In this document: in pieces, positions 52,816 to 63,589 of the stretch
Layout of the letters: the number at the start of each line of letters is the position of its first letter
Position numbering within the stretch: the stretch's first letter is position 1
DNA from: Paracamarosporium sp. OC-R06-R3
Lineage: Eukaryota > Ascomycota > Dothideomycetes > Pleosporales > Didymosphaeriaceae
DNA length: 64,000 nucleotides
Reading direction: 5' to 3'
NCBI GenBank assembly: GCA_019828545.1
Contig: JACVRA010000095.1
Location: 189,305 to 253,304 of the forward strand
Translations under genes and position numbers: made by a program
The notes under the pieces: generated by a model
What the model was told of the DNA's origin: nothing
Databases searched by the model: none
Seen by the model: only the letters and a program-made list of their open reading frames with translations

Positions 52816-53454
52816 GGACTGTGATTGGATGGCAATCTTCTTTCATAATAAATATATATCTCAAAAAACAATCTTTGCCGAAACGAAATGTCAGGCATGC
52901 GTCGACAGCTTGTTGAGAATTCGAGAGTTTAGAAACGTGGAAGTGCAGACCCACATTAGCATTTTTCTCAGCTAGTTTCGAGCGGGAACCGAGGCGGGAA
53001 GCGAACAACACTAGAAAAGAAACGCAAGTCAAGCAACATAACTCGATACGATTCTAGTCCCTACTACGCAACCCAAGTCGTACACATCGTTTACACGCCT
53101 CTCAACCCAAGGAATTAAAAACGAGAGGAAGAACAGAAGAAAGGGCAAACAAGGGGAATACTAATACTGCTGCCGCCGCCGCCGTCGCCACCGCCCCGTG
53201 GGCTCCATCTAGAAAGTACAAAAAGTGTATGCCGCATAAAGAACGCCCTCGTCACGAAGACAAAACCCCCCATGCTATCGCGTAGAAGATATCCCGAAGA
53301 TGAAGATATCCAATCCACGCCCGTGGTATACCGTGAAACGCCTTGTAATATGCATGCCATGCTTTCTTGAACTGCACTCCTTCAACGCCTGCCTCCCCCC
53401 ATACACGATTTCCCCTGCCTGTTAGACCTACTGCGTTCACGACCCAATGGCCTG
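52816..53454. other. intergenic region
   Basis: It is between the tRNA gene and the 3' end of the Sgf11 gene. A CCGCCGCCGCCGTCGCCACCG run lies near 53172-53192. No gene is supported. Confidence 0.45.
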
Positions 53455-54788
53455 CTACGGGCTTCCTGGCGAGCCTTGGGTTAGCGGTGTAGGCGCAGGC
53501 GGACTTCCTGATTTGCCCAGGCTGAGCTTGATCTTCTTCGCCTTGGGTGCACCTTCGGGGTCGACAGATTCTGAGGCATCGCGGTCTCGTTTCTCGGACA
53601 TGTTGCTGTCTCTGCGCTCTGAATTGGGGTTGCTGGTTTTGAGCTTGACTTTGAGACTGCCGCTGTTGCTGGGTGTGCCTTCCTTTGCCATCTTCTCCCG
53701 ATCTGCTTTCTTTATGTACGAGCTCTTTGTTTTCTTTTTCTTCTTTTCGGGGGTGTCGTCGCCTTCGTCGTCGTCGGCATTGTCTCTCAGGTTCTTCACT
53801 GGGCTAATGCCCTTCGCTTTGGACTTTGATATCGGTCCGTCGCCTTGCGAGCCTGGTGCTGGCGTGCCCATGCGGCTGCCTAGCGGTGTGTTTCCTAGCC
53901 CACTACCGTTGCCGTTGACGCCAGAAATTTTAGCCATGGCAGCGCGCGAGCTCTGGCGCCCACTAATGCCTAGGCATTTGTCGAGGTGGTGCGCAAAACG
54001 CGTTATGAGTAAACTACGCTTGCACTTTGGACATGTGTGCCACGGTATGTAGCTCGCCGGCTTGCCACCAGTGTTCAGCTTGATCTCCTTGCCCTGCGTG
54101 CCGTCGCCAGCATTCATATCTGTGTCTTGCGATCCAGGCGTCCCCACGCTCTCCTTGTCCGCGGCCTTTTGTTGCTGCTTAAGCAGTTCGCGCTCCTTCT
54201 TGCTCTTGGCCATGTCCGTCGGAAACGGGTTCCCATAGACATCATGTCCCGAGCGCTGCACCCACGGGTACAGCATACAATACTCGCGTGTCAAGTCGGG
54301 CTGTTGCATACCCTTACCCATGATAGGATGCATCAGTCGCGGCAGCTTGCAGTGCGGGCATATGATCTCTGGTGTGGTCTTGAGCGGATTTCCTTTGAGA
54401 AATACACGCCCGTTTTCATAGAGGGCGGCATCGGTCTCGGCGGTCGGCAGGGACGGCTGCGTCGATTGCGAGTTCTTTTGCGAGGGCGGCTCGAGGTTGG
54501 CCAGGGCGAGGGATTCGGCTGAGGTGGCGGCGGATTGCATGCGCAGCTGTTTCTCGGTGCGGTGACAGGAGAGCGCCGTATTGTAGATTATATTATGAAT
54601 AAGGGATTCGAGGATGTCGCGAGTCTGTATTGCGCGGGTAGCATTAGCAATGGCTCTCTCCAGCATCGCATCTTGCGGCAGATGAATAGCGCGCAGGGCT
54701 GGCCTACCAAATCCTCCAGCAGGCCAGGCGCCAGCCTCACGGCGGCGCCATCGCCCTCGTGGCCGTCCGCCGGTCTGTCCTCGGACAT
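53455..54788 (-). CDS. SGF11: SAGA-associated factor 11 (Sgf11-like), deubiquitinase module subunit
   Basis: A 427-residue model; exons 54708-54788 and 53455-54657. Sgf11 tethers and activates the histone H2B deubiquitinase module of SAGA. The N-terminal helix reads ILESLIHNIIYNTALSCHR. A first CxxC module (Cys127-Cys130, CPHCKLPRLMHP) is followed by the Sgf11 zinc finger CPKCKRSLLITRFAHHLDKC (residues 236-255), then GRQSSRAAM. The C-terminal half is Lys/Ser/Gly-rich and disordered, and the protein is longer than the yeast one. The first intron (50 nt, GTAGGC donor, GAG acceptor) is not strong; an in-frame ATG at 54666 is an alternative start. Confidence 0.88.
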
Positions 54789-55805
54789 GGTGGGTGGTTG
54801 TGTCCTTGTGTTAGCACATCAAACCGTTGGGTGAACTCGTCGCCGGGCCCTGAGACAGTTGGCAGATGAAAGTGGCTTAGGGGATGCGGAGATAGCCTTC
54901 ACTCCCGCCCGCCACGCGACCCTCTTTCATAGGGCTGAGCTGACTAAAGATCGCCCAAGGCAGGGCGTAAAACGAACACAATAAATTACGTCTAGAAATA
55001 TACAAAGACGCTGCACTTCTTCCGGAGAGGTCCTGCAAGAGAGATCTTGGAGTTGGACGGCGATTATACTATCATTTCCTGCTCCCGTGGTGCACATGTA
55101 CCGCACAACTACACACCATTCCAATAATAATGTAACATGACATCTCATCATGACACTTGGAAATCAATCTCTGTGCAAGGTTTATTTTCACTATCAAGAA
55201 GCTAGGCTATTCAAGACCAGCCCTGCAGCGCCTCATTAGCAATTTTAATTCTTCCGCTAATTTGTCATTATAGATATTGTTAAAAAAAAAGGCTGTTGGG
55301 AAGACGATTCAGGCAGAAGCTGAGCCAACAATACCTTAGCTTGAAAATCTGACGGCGAACATACCCTATTGCCATGCTCGAATACAAGATCACAATGCAG
55401 AAACAAGCGCACCCGATTAGTACCAAATTTTGTTACTTATGGTCCACAAGCAAAATCAGATATTGGCATACATGCCGTTTGCACGCGACCCTAAATCGTC
55501 AAGATGAAGCAGCCATACAATCATTCGAGACTTACCAGCATCAACAATGACAGTCCATTAAAGCTACATGGACCAACACAAACATGTTTCAGAAAAAAAG
55601 AAAAAAAAATTCGCTTCACCACCATATCTAATATCATTAGTCTATAATGATGAGACTTCATCAATGTGAACACCTGACCATGAGTAGTGTTACAAGATGC
55701 ACCGCAAGAAGACACTCTCTTTGACAGTCACCAACACCTACTCAGGTAGCTTACATATGGAGCAATAAGCTCCAACAGGTGTGTTGGCAATCGTGACAAC
55801 CTGAA
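54789..55805. other. intergenic region
   Basis: This is the Sgf11 promoter and the 3' flank of POP1. It is AT-rich after 54950; no gene or RNA is recognised. Confidence 0.5.
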
Positions 55806-58364
55806 CTACACGACTTCCCAAGTCGCTAAACGACCTATAGTCTGTCCCGCCTCCCGTACGATGCAGATGTGCTCTTCCTTGCCTAAGCTCCTCCCCTCCT
55901 CCAGCCCCTCCAATACTCTATGCACCATGAGATTGGCAATCGCGGTCGGCATCCCCTCTGCTAGGTTGTAGTTCCCTGTAGTGACGTATCCAATCAAGTC
56001 TTTTTCGTCAGGGACGGTGGGGTAATCTTCTTCGCCTGCCTTGGGTGGACCGGTTCTAGCAAGCGGAGGCTCTAGGAGACGGCGTGCAAGGTCCCTGCGC
56101 TGGATATGTTCTGGTCGAGGCTGATCAGAAGAGGATGACCCTTTCTGAGACGGTTTCCTGCGGTTAGAAGATGGATTTGAGCTTGGTAAGAGAGACAACC
56201 ACTTTTTCTTCAGGCCGGTATTGTTGGTAGGCAGCCGGTAGATGCGGGCACAAGTCGTGGGTGTGCCACGCTGGGTTATACTGATTTTGACAGTGAAAAG
56301 GTGCGGCGTAGATATGGAGTCCGAAAGACCACGGCGCCCTGTCAGCAACTCACGGGCATCTCTTGAAGGCATCTGGCGAATTAGAGAACGCGGAGGTGTG
56401 TCTTCCGTTCCCGTCATGGGCACATCCTCTCCATCCATTTTCACGAGTCTTTCCCAGTCGCACATCCATGGGTCTCCTATTTCGCCTTTCCTATCATTGC
56501 CGAGATCAATTGTAGACCACTCGATGCGCTTTCCTTTTGGTCGCTTCCTCCACTCATGTTCCCTCACTACACGCTCTTGCAGCTCCCATCCCCATCCTGC
56601 ATCACAGCCAGGATAATCGAAAGGGAAGCTTGGAAGTGAGCGTTCGAAATCTACCTGACGCCTTTCCTTCAATCCACCGAATCGCGGATTTCCGCCAGTT
56701 GATACTGGATACCGCATGATTCCTCGCCATACCGGCATCACACACTTCCAAGGGAGAAGAACAGTCCAGGACTTGCTCTTCTTCGACGTGTAAACAAGTA
56801 TGGGAATCTGGGGGTCTGTTGCCCGTGGCCCGGGATACTCGCCAAAATTGCCGTCAACACTCTTTCGACGATTGATAGATTTCTGAGATGGGAGTGAGCG
56901 TGCCGCAGCAAGCCTTGCATTGCGACTGAAGAGTGCAGATGTGGTCTGTGATGCATCGACAGGCCAGCTGGCAAGCGTTTCCATAAACGCTGTTTGCGAC
57001 TCGGTATTTTGTGGTCGATGTGACGTGCGTGGAGGATCTCGAAGTCGCGGATCGCAAATAGGAAAGGAAAGAAGCGCCCCTGGTGGAAGAACGCCAGGAT
57101 CTGTGACATCTGCCAACGTTGGCCAAATAAACTGAGGAGATCCTTCCTCAGTTGAAAAGCTCGGATGCAAGATAGAGCAAAGACTTTCTGCGGCGGCAGG
57201 GCCTATGATATCGATTGACCCAATCTCGAATCGAAGATCCTCCACAGTCACTGCCGGCTTCTGTACCTTCGCGATCCGGATGATCTCGTTCCATAGCTGT
57301 AGAAATGCGCAAGGATGGACCCGAATGAAAGCTTGCCTCTTCGTACTGCCTTCCTCTGCCACGCACCAAATAATTGTGGCACATGCAATACGCTCCGGAT
57401 TCTTGCCCTCTCTTCCATATATCCATCCCTCCCACACCCTTGAGCCGTTTCTCCACTTCTTCGCCTTACCTCTGTCCTGCCATGGATCCTCTTCAGTCTC
57501 TTCCGAGAAATGTAGGCCTTGTAACAAACCCAATATGCTCGCTTCGACACCCTCCAGACTAATTGTAGACATGTAGCTCATATCCCAAGCCACAGCACCT
57601 CTCAACGTCGAAGCTCGGTGAGTCAAACGGTACGCCTTCACGGCTGGAGCCAGTGGTATCGCAAACCGCCAGAGCGGTTCCGTTGGCAGCGTCATTCGCG
57701 CTCGTTTTGTATGCCATATGTGTGTCGGAAGCCACGTCTTATTTCTCTGGCGCCTGCGAAAGCGCGAGGGCGGTGTCTCAGGCGTAGCCAGCACTGCAAA
57801 CTTCTTTGACTTCTTTACCGCCTGCTTTTTAGTCGCAGGCGCATCGTTCTCAACTTCGACACCCTCCATCTCCTCACCGGTCATATCACTATCCCTGTTC
57901 TCCTTCCTCCTCTTTCGCCGCTCCTCCCATCCTTTCCTGCTCTTCTCAATTCCCTCCATCCTCAGCCATTTTTTCTTGCCCTTCCCAATACCGCTGCCAC
58001 TTGTCCCCCTGCTTATTGGAGTATTATCTTCCTTCGCCTCCTGACGTGCCCTGACCCTCAGTCTCTTCGGTACACGTTGAGGGTTATGACTCGCAGTCCT
58101 ACGCCTCAGTTCCCTGGGCACATCCTGGAAAGCGCGACGCGACAATCCCTTCTTCGCAGCGCGCATCGCATTCTCGAGCGATTTGATCTCATTTTGATGG
58201 GAGTTCAGGAACGTTTTGAGGTTGATTTCGCCATTGGGGTACGCTGTAGTAGTTGACGTGGTGGAAATGTGGTGCGCATTTGCTCGTTGTGGAAAGCGTG
58301 GGCGTTTGGCCAAAGGTATGGGCTCGGACGTGGGTTTTCGCTTCTTCGAATTATTGTTCGACAT
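55806..58364 (-). CDS. POP1: RNase P / RNase MRP protein subunit Pop1
   Basis: A single-exon 852-residue protein. Pop1 is the largest protein of RNase P and MRP, which process tRNA 5' ends and pre-rRNA in the nucleus. The conserved N-terminal block RRRTASHNPQRVPKRLR is followed by LPTHIWHTKRARM, both hallmarks. The central POPLD region (about 520-620) holds WTVLLPWKCVMPVWRGIMRYP and GGLKERRQVDFERS. The C-terminus has LIGYVTTGNYNLAEG and CIVREAGQTIGRLATWEV. Basic stretches KKRK and KRPR near the start suggest nuclear import. It is divergent from a DHA1 transporter gene. Confidence 0.96.
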   Translation of the reverse strand: MSNNNSKKRKPTSEPIPLAKRPRFPQRANAHHISTTSTTTAYPNGEINLKTFLNSHQNEIKSLENAMRAAKKGLSRRAFQDVPRELRRRTASHNPQRVPKRLRVRARQEAKEDNTPISRGTSGSGIGKGKKKWLRMEGIEKSRKGWEERRKRRKENRDSDMTGEEMEGVEVENDAPATKKQAVKKSKKFAVLATPETPPSRFRRRQRNKTWLPTHIWHTKRARMTLPTEPLWRFAIPLAPAVKAYRLTHRASTLRGAVAWDMSYMSTISLEGVEASILGLLQGLHFSEETEEDPWQDRGKAKKWRNGSRVWEGWIYGREGKNPERIACATIIWCVAEEGSTKRQAFIRVHPCAFLQLWNEIIRIAKVQKPAVTVEDLRFEIGSIDIIGPAAAESLCSILHPSFSTEEGSPQFIWPTLADVTDPGVLPPGALLSFPICDPRLRDPPRTSHRPQNTESQTAFMETLASWPVDASQTTSALFSRNARLAAARSLPSQKSINRRKSVDGNFGEYPGPRATDPQIPILVYTSKKSKSWTVLLPWKCVMPVWRGIMRYPVSTGGNPRFGGLKERRQVDFERSLPSFPFDYPGCDAGWGWELQERVVREHEWRKRPKGKRIEWSTIDLGNDRKGEIGDPWMCDWERLVKMDGEDVPMTGTEDTPPRSLIRQMPSRDARELLTGRRGLSDSISTPHLFTVKISITQRGTPTTCARIYRLPTNNTGLKKKWLSLLPSSNPSSNRRKPSQKGSSSSDQPRPEHIQRRDLARRLLEPPLARTGPPKAGEEDYPTVPDEKDLIGYVTTGNYNLAEGMPTAIANLMVHRVLEGLEEGRSLGKEEHICIVREAGQTIGRLATWEVV

Positions 58365-58721
58365 GGCAATATGCGTTTATCGCGGTAGGTCGCGAGCGGA
58401 GGTTGCCATTTGACGATTCGAAGCTCCAAAATTTCGGAAAGCTTTCCCCGCACGCGTGGGGTTAGCGCGATCGCGTACCCACGTGCGACCAACAAGTTCC
58501 TTCTCCTACATTAGGACAAGACATCATCTATTATGTTGTATGGACACAGGAATTGGTGCCACCAATCGTATGCTTATCTATATGCCTTCACTCCATGTGT
58601 TTCCGGCTGCCATTTTCCGGTCTGACGGAGATGGTTCCCGAGGGAATTGTTTCCGTCCCTGCCCAGCCATGGTTTGGCCCATGCATCTTTTCTTCAGCAA
58701 TTATTTAGGAGGTTTTATTCC
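58365..58721. promoter_or_regulatory. divergent promoter region, POP1 / DHA1 transporter
   Basis: A 357-bp gap between divergent starts; no gene or clear box is seen. Confidence 0.4.
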
Positions 58722-60429
58722 ATGAACTGTAACAGGGCATGGTGGATACGAAAGCAGCTGTACAATTCAGTTCCCGAGAAAAGCCTACCAGAAGACATGG
58801 AGAAGGATGTCGAGAAAAACAGACTACGCAAACAAGCTACCGATCCTGATAGCTTCCCCCAAAAGGAAGAGATGAAAACTGCTCGAGCAAGCGGTGACCG
58901 AGCTTTAGTACTCATGGATCTCGATAATGGCCTAGTCGGCTGGGAGAGCGCGGACGATCCAGAAAACCCTCAGTGAGCTCTCAGTCCACCACTACATCCG
59001 TAGACACCTAATCGTATGCAAAGGAACTGGTCCTGGAGAAAGAAATGGACTCTCATGCTCCTCATAGCCTCAATATGCACCTTTTCGCCCATGGCTTCCT
59101 CCCTCTGCGCTCCTGGCACTTCCCTCACCCTCGCCGAGTACAACACCTCCTCGAAAACCACCGGTTCCCTTATGATATCCATATTCGTACTTGGCTATGC
59201 AGTTGGCCCGCTCTTCCTTGCGCCTCTCTCGGAAATGTACGGGCGTACGCTTATCATCAATGCATCAAGCGCTTTCTTCAATGCTTTCATTCTAGGCTGT
59301 TCGTTTGCGCCTAATATGGCAAGTTTAATTGTAATGAGACTGTTGGCAGGGATTGGTGGGTCAGCATGCATGACGATTGTCAGTGCGATTATTGGGGACG
59401 TGTTCAGGGTGCATGAAAGGGCGGCGGCGAGTGCGATTGTGGTGGGGACACCCAGTCTTGCCCCCATCAGTAAGTTCTTTATCAACGTCTTGACGTCGAG
59501 GATTCGAAGACACACGCTGACGAAGTATAGTTGGTCCCATAGCAGGAGGCTTCATCTCGCAGTATCTTGGATGGAGATGGGCATATTGGATCCTCCTTAC
59601 GGGCAGCGGACCTCTTAACATTATAATGGTATTATTCATGCGCGAATCCAACCATTCCACAATCCTTGAAAAGAAGACCAGAAGGCTTAAGAAGGAACTT
59701 GGCAAAGAGGACCTGCATTCGCAGCTAGAAATGCGTCTCCCACCACGACAGGTCCTCGCACGAAGTATTGTCCGCCCGGCCAAATTCCTATTCCGGTCAC
59801 CGATTGTATTCTTGATCTCTTTCTATATTAGCATCGTTTATGGAACGCTGTACCTGCTGTTCACCACCATTCCCGACGTCTTCCAGAACACGTATCACTT
59901 TCAAATTCGATATACTGGGCTGGCCTACCTCGGCCTAGGCCTAGGCATGTTTATTGCTCTCGCGCTCGTCGTAAAGTTCAATGACCGCACTGTCCTGGAT
60001 ATGCGAACTAAAAATGGCGGTGTATTCGAGCCAGAAATGCGGTTGGCAACAACGATCTACTTCGCACCTTTCATGCCGTTCTCGCTTCTTATTTACGCCT
60101 GGACTGCCCGGTCCGAAGTGCACTGGATTGTTCCGTGCCTCTCGTTTATACCGTATGGGTTCGGGCTACTGGGAGTATTCGTGCCTTGCCAGACGTATAT
60201 GGTGGATGCCTTTCTGGATACAGCCGCGTCGGCGGTCGCGGCCTTGGTATGTTTACGGTGCATCTTCGGAGCTCTGCTGCCGCTTGTAGGGCCCATCATG
60301 TACGAGCGACTGGGGCTCGGTTGGGGAAACACAGTGCTGGGACTTATAACCGTGGCGGTTACGCCAGTGCCATTTGCGTTCATGAAATGGGGTGGAGCTA
60401 TACGGAAAAAGTATCCTGTGAAGTTATAG
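58722..60429 (+). CDS. major facilitator transporter, DHA1 (drug:proton antiporter-1) type
   Basis: A 531-residue permease; exons 58722-58972, 59024-59469 and 59531-60429. The hydrophilic leader ends NPQNWSWRKKW, the usual DHA1 entry to helix 1. GPLFLAPLSEMYGR is the motif-A-like loop between helices 2 and 3, and IGPIAGGFISQYLGWRWAYW is the family's helix 5 stretch (motif C). The C-terminus includes LGLGWGNTVLGL. Relatives export drugs, polyamines or metabolites. The start is uncertain: 58722 is the first ATG in frame, 58797 a second choice. The second intron, 61 nt, is the longer of the two. Confidence 0.92.
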
Positions 60430-60691
60430 CGAAATCTGATTCAGCATGGATGAAACTCTTCAAACATACGTGTTCTCGTCATTATTGCTCGTACTCATAC
60501 ATCATAGCATGTACTGCTCGTATCCGCCGTGCCAAAAAGATCAGTGCTCCACCCGAGAGATATCACCTACAACGCCTAATTCCCCCCAATGCTTGTCTGT
60601 GCTCCTGTGATGATGGATCCCGACATTAGATAACCTGGAAAAGCACCTATGTCTCAGAATCCTCACAGCACTTCTTTCCGCCATGATTGTT

Positions 60692-62066
60692 TTAGTCACT
60701 CCTTAACATACTCTCTACCAGATCGCCTAACGGTCCCCAATAGTCCTTACTGCCACTTGCCAATCCATGCTCATCGATGAACAGCACGTAATGCTTGAAA
60801 CTGGTGTTCAGATGCGGCTCGAGGCCTAGCTCAATAACAACGGGGTAATGGTGACAGTAAATGTGGGCATAGACGCGGTAGAGGCGCTTGAACATATTGC
60901 GGATTAGGGAGGCGAAGGACTTGGGAAAAGGCACGCCGATGCGGCTAGGAAAGTTCGCCTCATTGTCGACGTTCGATTGAATCCATGCCATGAGGTGCTC
61001 AATATACTCAGGGGCGGACATTTTGGTGGGTTTCTTAAACGCCTCGTTGTCTTGCCAGAGATACTCAAACCTAAGGTCACCTTATTAGCATAAGATGCGG
61101 GAAGAAAGGCAATAGGGTATGCTGCGTACTCATCCGTGGCCTTCATCTCAGGGCAGGTTTGCGGCGAGCAGAACTCGGTGATGGAGCCATAGAGGAGGTT
61201 GATCTGATTGTAGAAATCGACCACTACTATCAATCAGCAAAGGTTTGCAAATCTCAAAGACCACCCATACCATTGACAGCCAGCCACTCATCCTTGTCCT
61301 CTCCTTCCGGCAACTTGACCGCCTTCCTCAAGCTTCCGCTACCTAGCGTTGCCTCAGCATATTGCTTTAGTTGCCAACTGCTGGTGCCTCTGCTCGACTT
61401 TTGCGGTTTGAATGGTGCCCGTTGTGTGCGCGGATTACTAAATAGATAAGAGAGTAAGCTTATGTCTTCAGAAGGGGCGTTGTGTTGTGCAGCATGTGCC
61501 CTTTTTTCGGGACTGGAGACTGTGCCGATACCGCTGCATCCTTTAGGTCTTCCACCAGAGCTGCTGTATCCATTTCTTGGAGATTGAGGCCGCAGAGACG
61601 GTTCTCGACCTGCAGGAACCAGTTTGTAGGAGTAGTTTGGACAGCCTGGAGCCAAGGCTAGATCCGTGGACTGATGGTCCAGACGAGCGTGGCCGGTAAC
61701 ATCGCTAGACACCGTCGGCGAGGAAATGCGTGTTCCATCATTACGTGTAGACGATGAGGAAGGTGCTCCTGCCTGCTGTGTCCGCAAAGCCTCCCCAGCG
61801 CGCTGCAACGGGCTCTTGTATGCTGTCTGTGGTGAGACGAGAACAATCCCACCGTTGCCCGCCCCAGTCCACGTATTTGTGGTATCTCCTCTCTCCTTTT
61901 GGTCCAACATATCCAATCCAAGATACATGCAGCTCTGGCTCTGGGCAGAGGTGAAGACAGGTTGCAACGGTTTCGGTTTAGCCGGAAACTGAGGGTGCAG
62001 GGGTAAAGCGTTCGAAGCAGCTTTGGAGGTGGGTGGAACGAACATTGTAGTTATGAAGCCCGACAT
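60692..62066 (-). CDS. MOB1: Mob1-family kinase activator
   Basis: Mob1 binds and activates NDR/LATS-type kinases (Dbf2, Sid2) for mitotic exit and septation. Firm exons: 61271-61437, 61130-61223 and 60692-61070, encoding [59 protein letters not shown] and [10 protein letters not shown] with the zinc Cys/His set. The 5' part is ambiguous. A frame runs on upstream to an ATG at 62066 (MSGFITTM, like known Mob1 starts). A clear acceptor (TATTTAG, ending 61438) and a GTATCT donor at 61926 would remove exactly 489 nt and give 259 residues; read through, the protein has 422. Both are recorded. Confidence 0.9.
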
Positions 62067-62665
62067 CCTCCACGACAGCGCTGCCTCAGATATACGTATT
62101 CGGTCGTGTTGCGCGGTAGCTGCTTCACATTCCGGTGGTTAGCAGGGTGATTGGAGGGAGAAAGGAATGCACAAACCCTCAGGTGCGGATATAACAGATC
62201 GAGGCGACAGAAAGGAAATTAGGTATCTGTATCGGGAAGAAGGACGATTGTATCGGTGTGAGAATGGTTGTTGTGAACCGTGGATGATGTTTGGTTGACC
62301 CCCGCGATAAACAATTGACGCCACCGCATGACTAAGCCACCAGCCGCAGGTGTGATGCCTCCCCTCCGCTCCTGCTCGATTACTCTATGAGGGCAAACAT
62401 ACAGAGGTAGGCATATAATATCGAGACTAGATTGCTGTTTTTATGACCGATATGTGACGTCAGCTCTATACAATATTATCCCCTTATGAGTAGACGTGAA
62501 TTCTAACTTCCAGAAGCTCCGATTACGCTTCTCTTATTTTTACACGTTGAGCAAGTGCCTTGTTGTATATCATTTCTTTGCTGCACTGTATTAGTATATG
62601 CTGACTCGATCGACGCAGATATTCTGAGGGTCGATATTCACATTCCAGCTGCAACAAAAAGGACA
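62067..62665. promoter_or_regulatory. divergent upstream region, MOB1 / NADAR gene
   Basis: A 599-bp gap between divergent starts, AT-rich toward the NADAR gene. No gene is seen. Confidence 0.4.
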
Positions 62666-63211
62666 ATGTCATCGCAAGCGAAAGTCCCCTATGGGCCTTC
62701 TGCACATGTTACAGCGACTCACGTATTCTTTTACGGTCATGAGCTTCAATTGCCAGAGTCTCGGCTCCAGATGTGGTATCCAGCCTCCTTCATCGACCCT
62801 CAGCATCCGGGTATTCGTTTCCAAACAGCAGAACATTATGTGATGCACGCCAAAGCCTTGACGATGTCAGATAGCTCAGCAGCGAGTCGAATCCTCGAGG
62901 CCGCAACCCCACTGGAAGCCAACAGACTTGGCAGGCAAATCAAGAACTTTGATGGTGAGCTTTGGAAGAATAAGGTTGATAAGATTGCCGAGCGGGCGAA
63001 CTACTTGAAATTCTCGCAAATCGATGAGTGCAGGGATGCGCTACTTGCAACAAACGACAGGATCTTGGCTGAGGCTTCTCCGGTTGACAGAAACTGGGGG
63101 ATTGGGTTTGCTGCAGACAAGGCAGAGGGCAAAGAAGAGGAATGGGGTAGGAATCTGCTAGGAGAGGCATTAATGAGAGTAAGAGATAGACTGAAAAGGG
63201 AGTTAAAGTAA
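62666..63211 (+). CDS. NADAR-domain protein (YbiA-like)
   Basis: A compact 181-residue intronless protein that is almost wholly one NADAR domain. Motifs are FFYGHELQL, FQTAEHYVMHAKAL, ANRLGRQIKNFDGELW, NYLKFSQIDECRDALLAT and AEASPVDRNWGIG, in family order, including the conserved Glu of AEHY and the closing Asp-x-x-Trp-Gly-Ile-Gly. Bacterial YbiA hydrolyses an early riboflavin-pathway intermediate, and some NADAR proteins remove ADP-ribose from guanine bases; the fungal role is unknown. The start at 62666 (ACAATG) begins just before the basic leader; an upstream in-frame ATG at 62555 would add 37 poorly conserved residues. Confidence 0.92.
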   Translation: MSSQAKVPYGPSAHVTATHVFFYGHELQLPESRLQMWYPASFIDPQHPGIRFQTAEHYVMHAKALTMSDSSAASRILEAATPLEANRLGRQIKNFDGELWKNKVDKIAERANYLKFSQIDECRDALLATNDRILAEASPVDRNWGIGFAADKAEGKEEEWGRNLLGEALMRVRDRLKRELK

Positions 63212-63506
63212 TTTGCGATGCGTAAGGCAAAGCTAGTTCTGCATGGCGAAAATTCAAACGACGATGTGACATCAAAGCGAAGTGTATGGTGTCGAGCAGG
63301 GTACCCTCATTTGCAAACTTACATGCTTCAAGCGCAGTCTCATCGCTACATCCGCTTGCAGGTCTAGCATTTTGCATGCCGTTGTGGGTCTCGCCGAACT
63401 TTCGCGGAACATACTAAAACTTCAGAGATGTGAATTCAACCCCAAGAGCTGGTTCTATAGTATATGTAATATAGTCGCACCCTAATTTCTTCATGTGCAC
63501 TTAAAA
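63212..63506. other. intergenic region
   Basis: 3' flank of the NADAR gene up to the tRNA gene; nothing else is seen. Confidence 0.5.
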
Positions 63507-63589
63507 GGCTCGGTGGTGTAGTTGGTTATCACGTCAGTCTAACACTGGTTAGCACACTGAAGGTCCCGAGTTCAAACCTCGGCTGAGTC
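63507..63589 (+). tRNA. tRNA-Val (AAC) with a 10-nt intron
   Basis: Same cloverleaf as the copy at 52732-52815: acceptor GGCTCGG/CTGAGTC, anticodon loop CTAACAC, T-arm CCGAG-TTCAAAC-CTCGG, discriminator A at 63590. The intron here is CTGGTTAGCA, one base shorter than in the other copy; the mature sequences are identical by eye. Confidence 0.93.
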
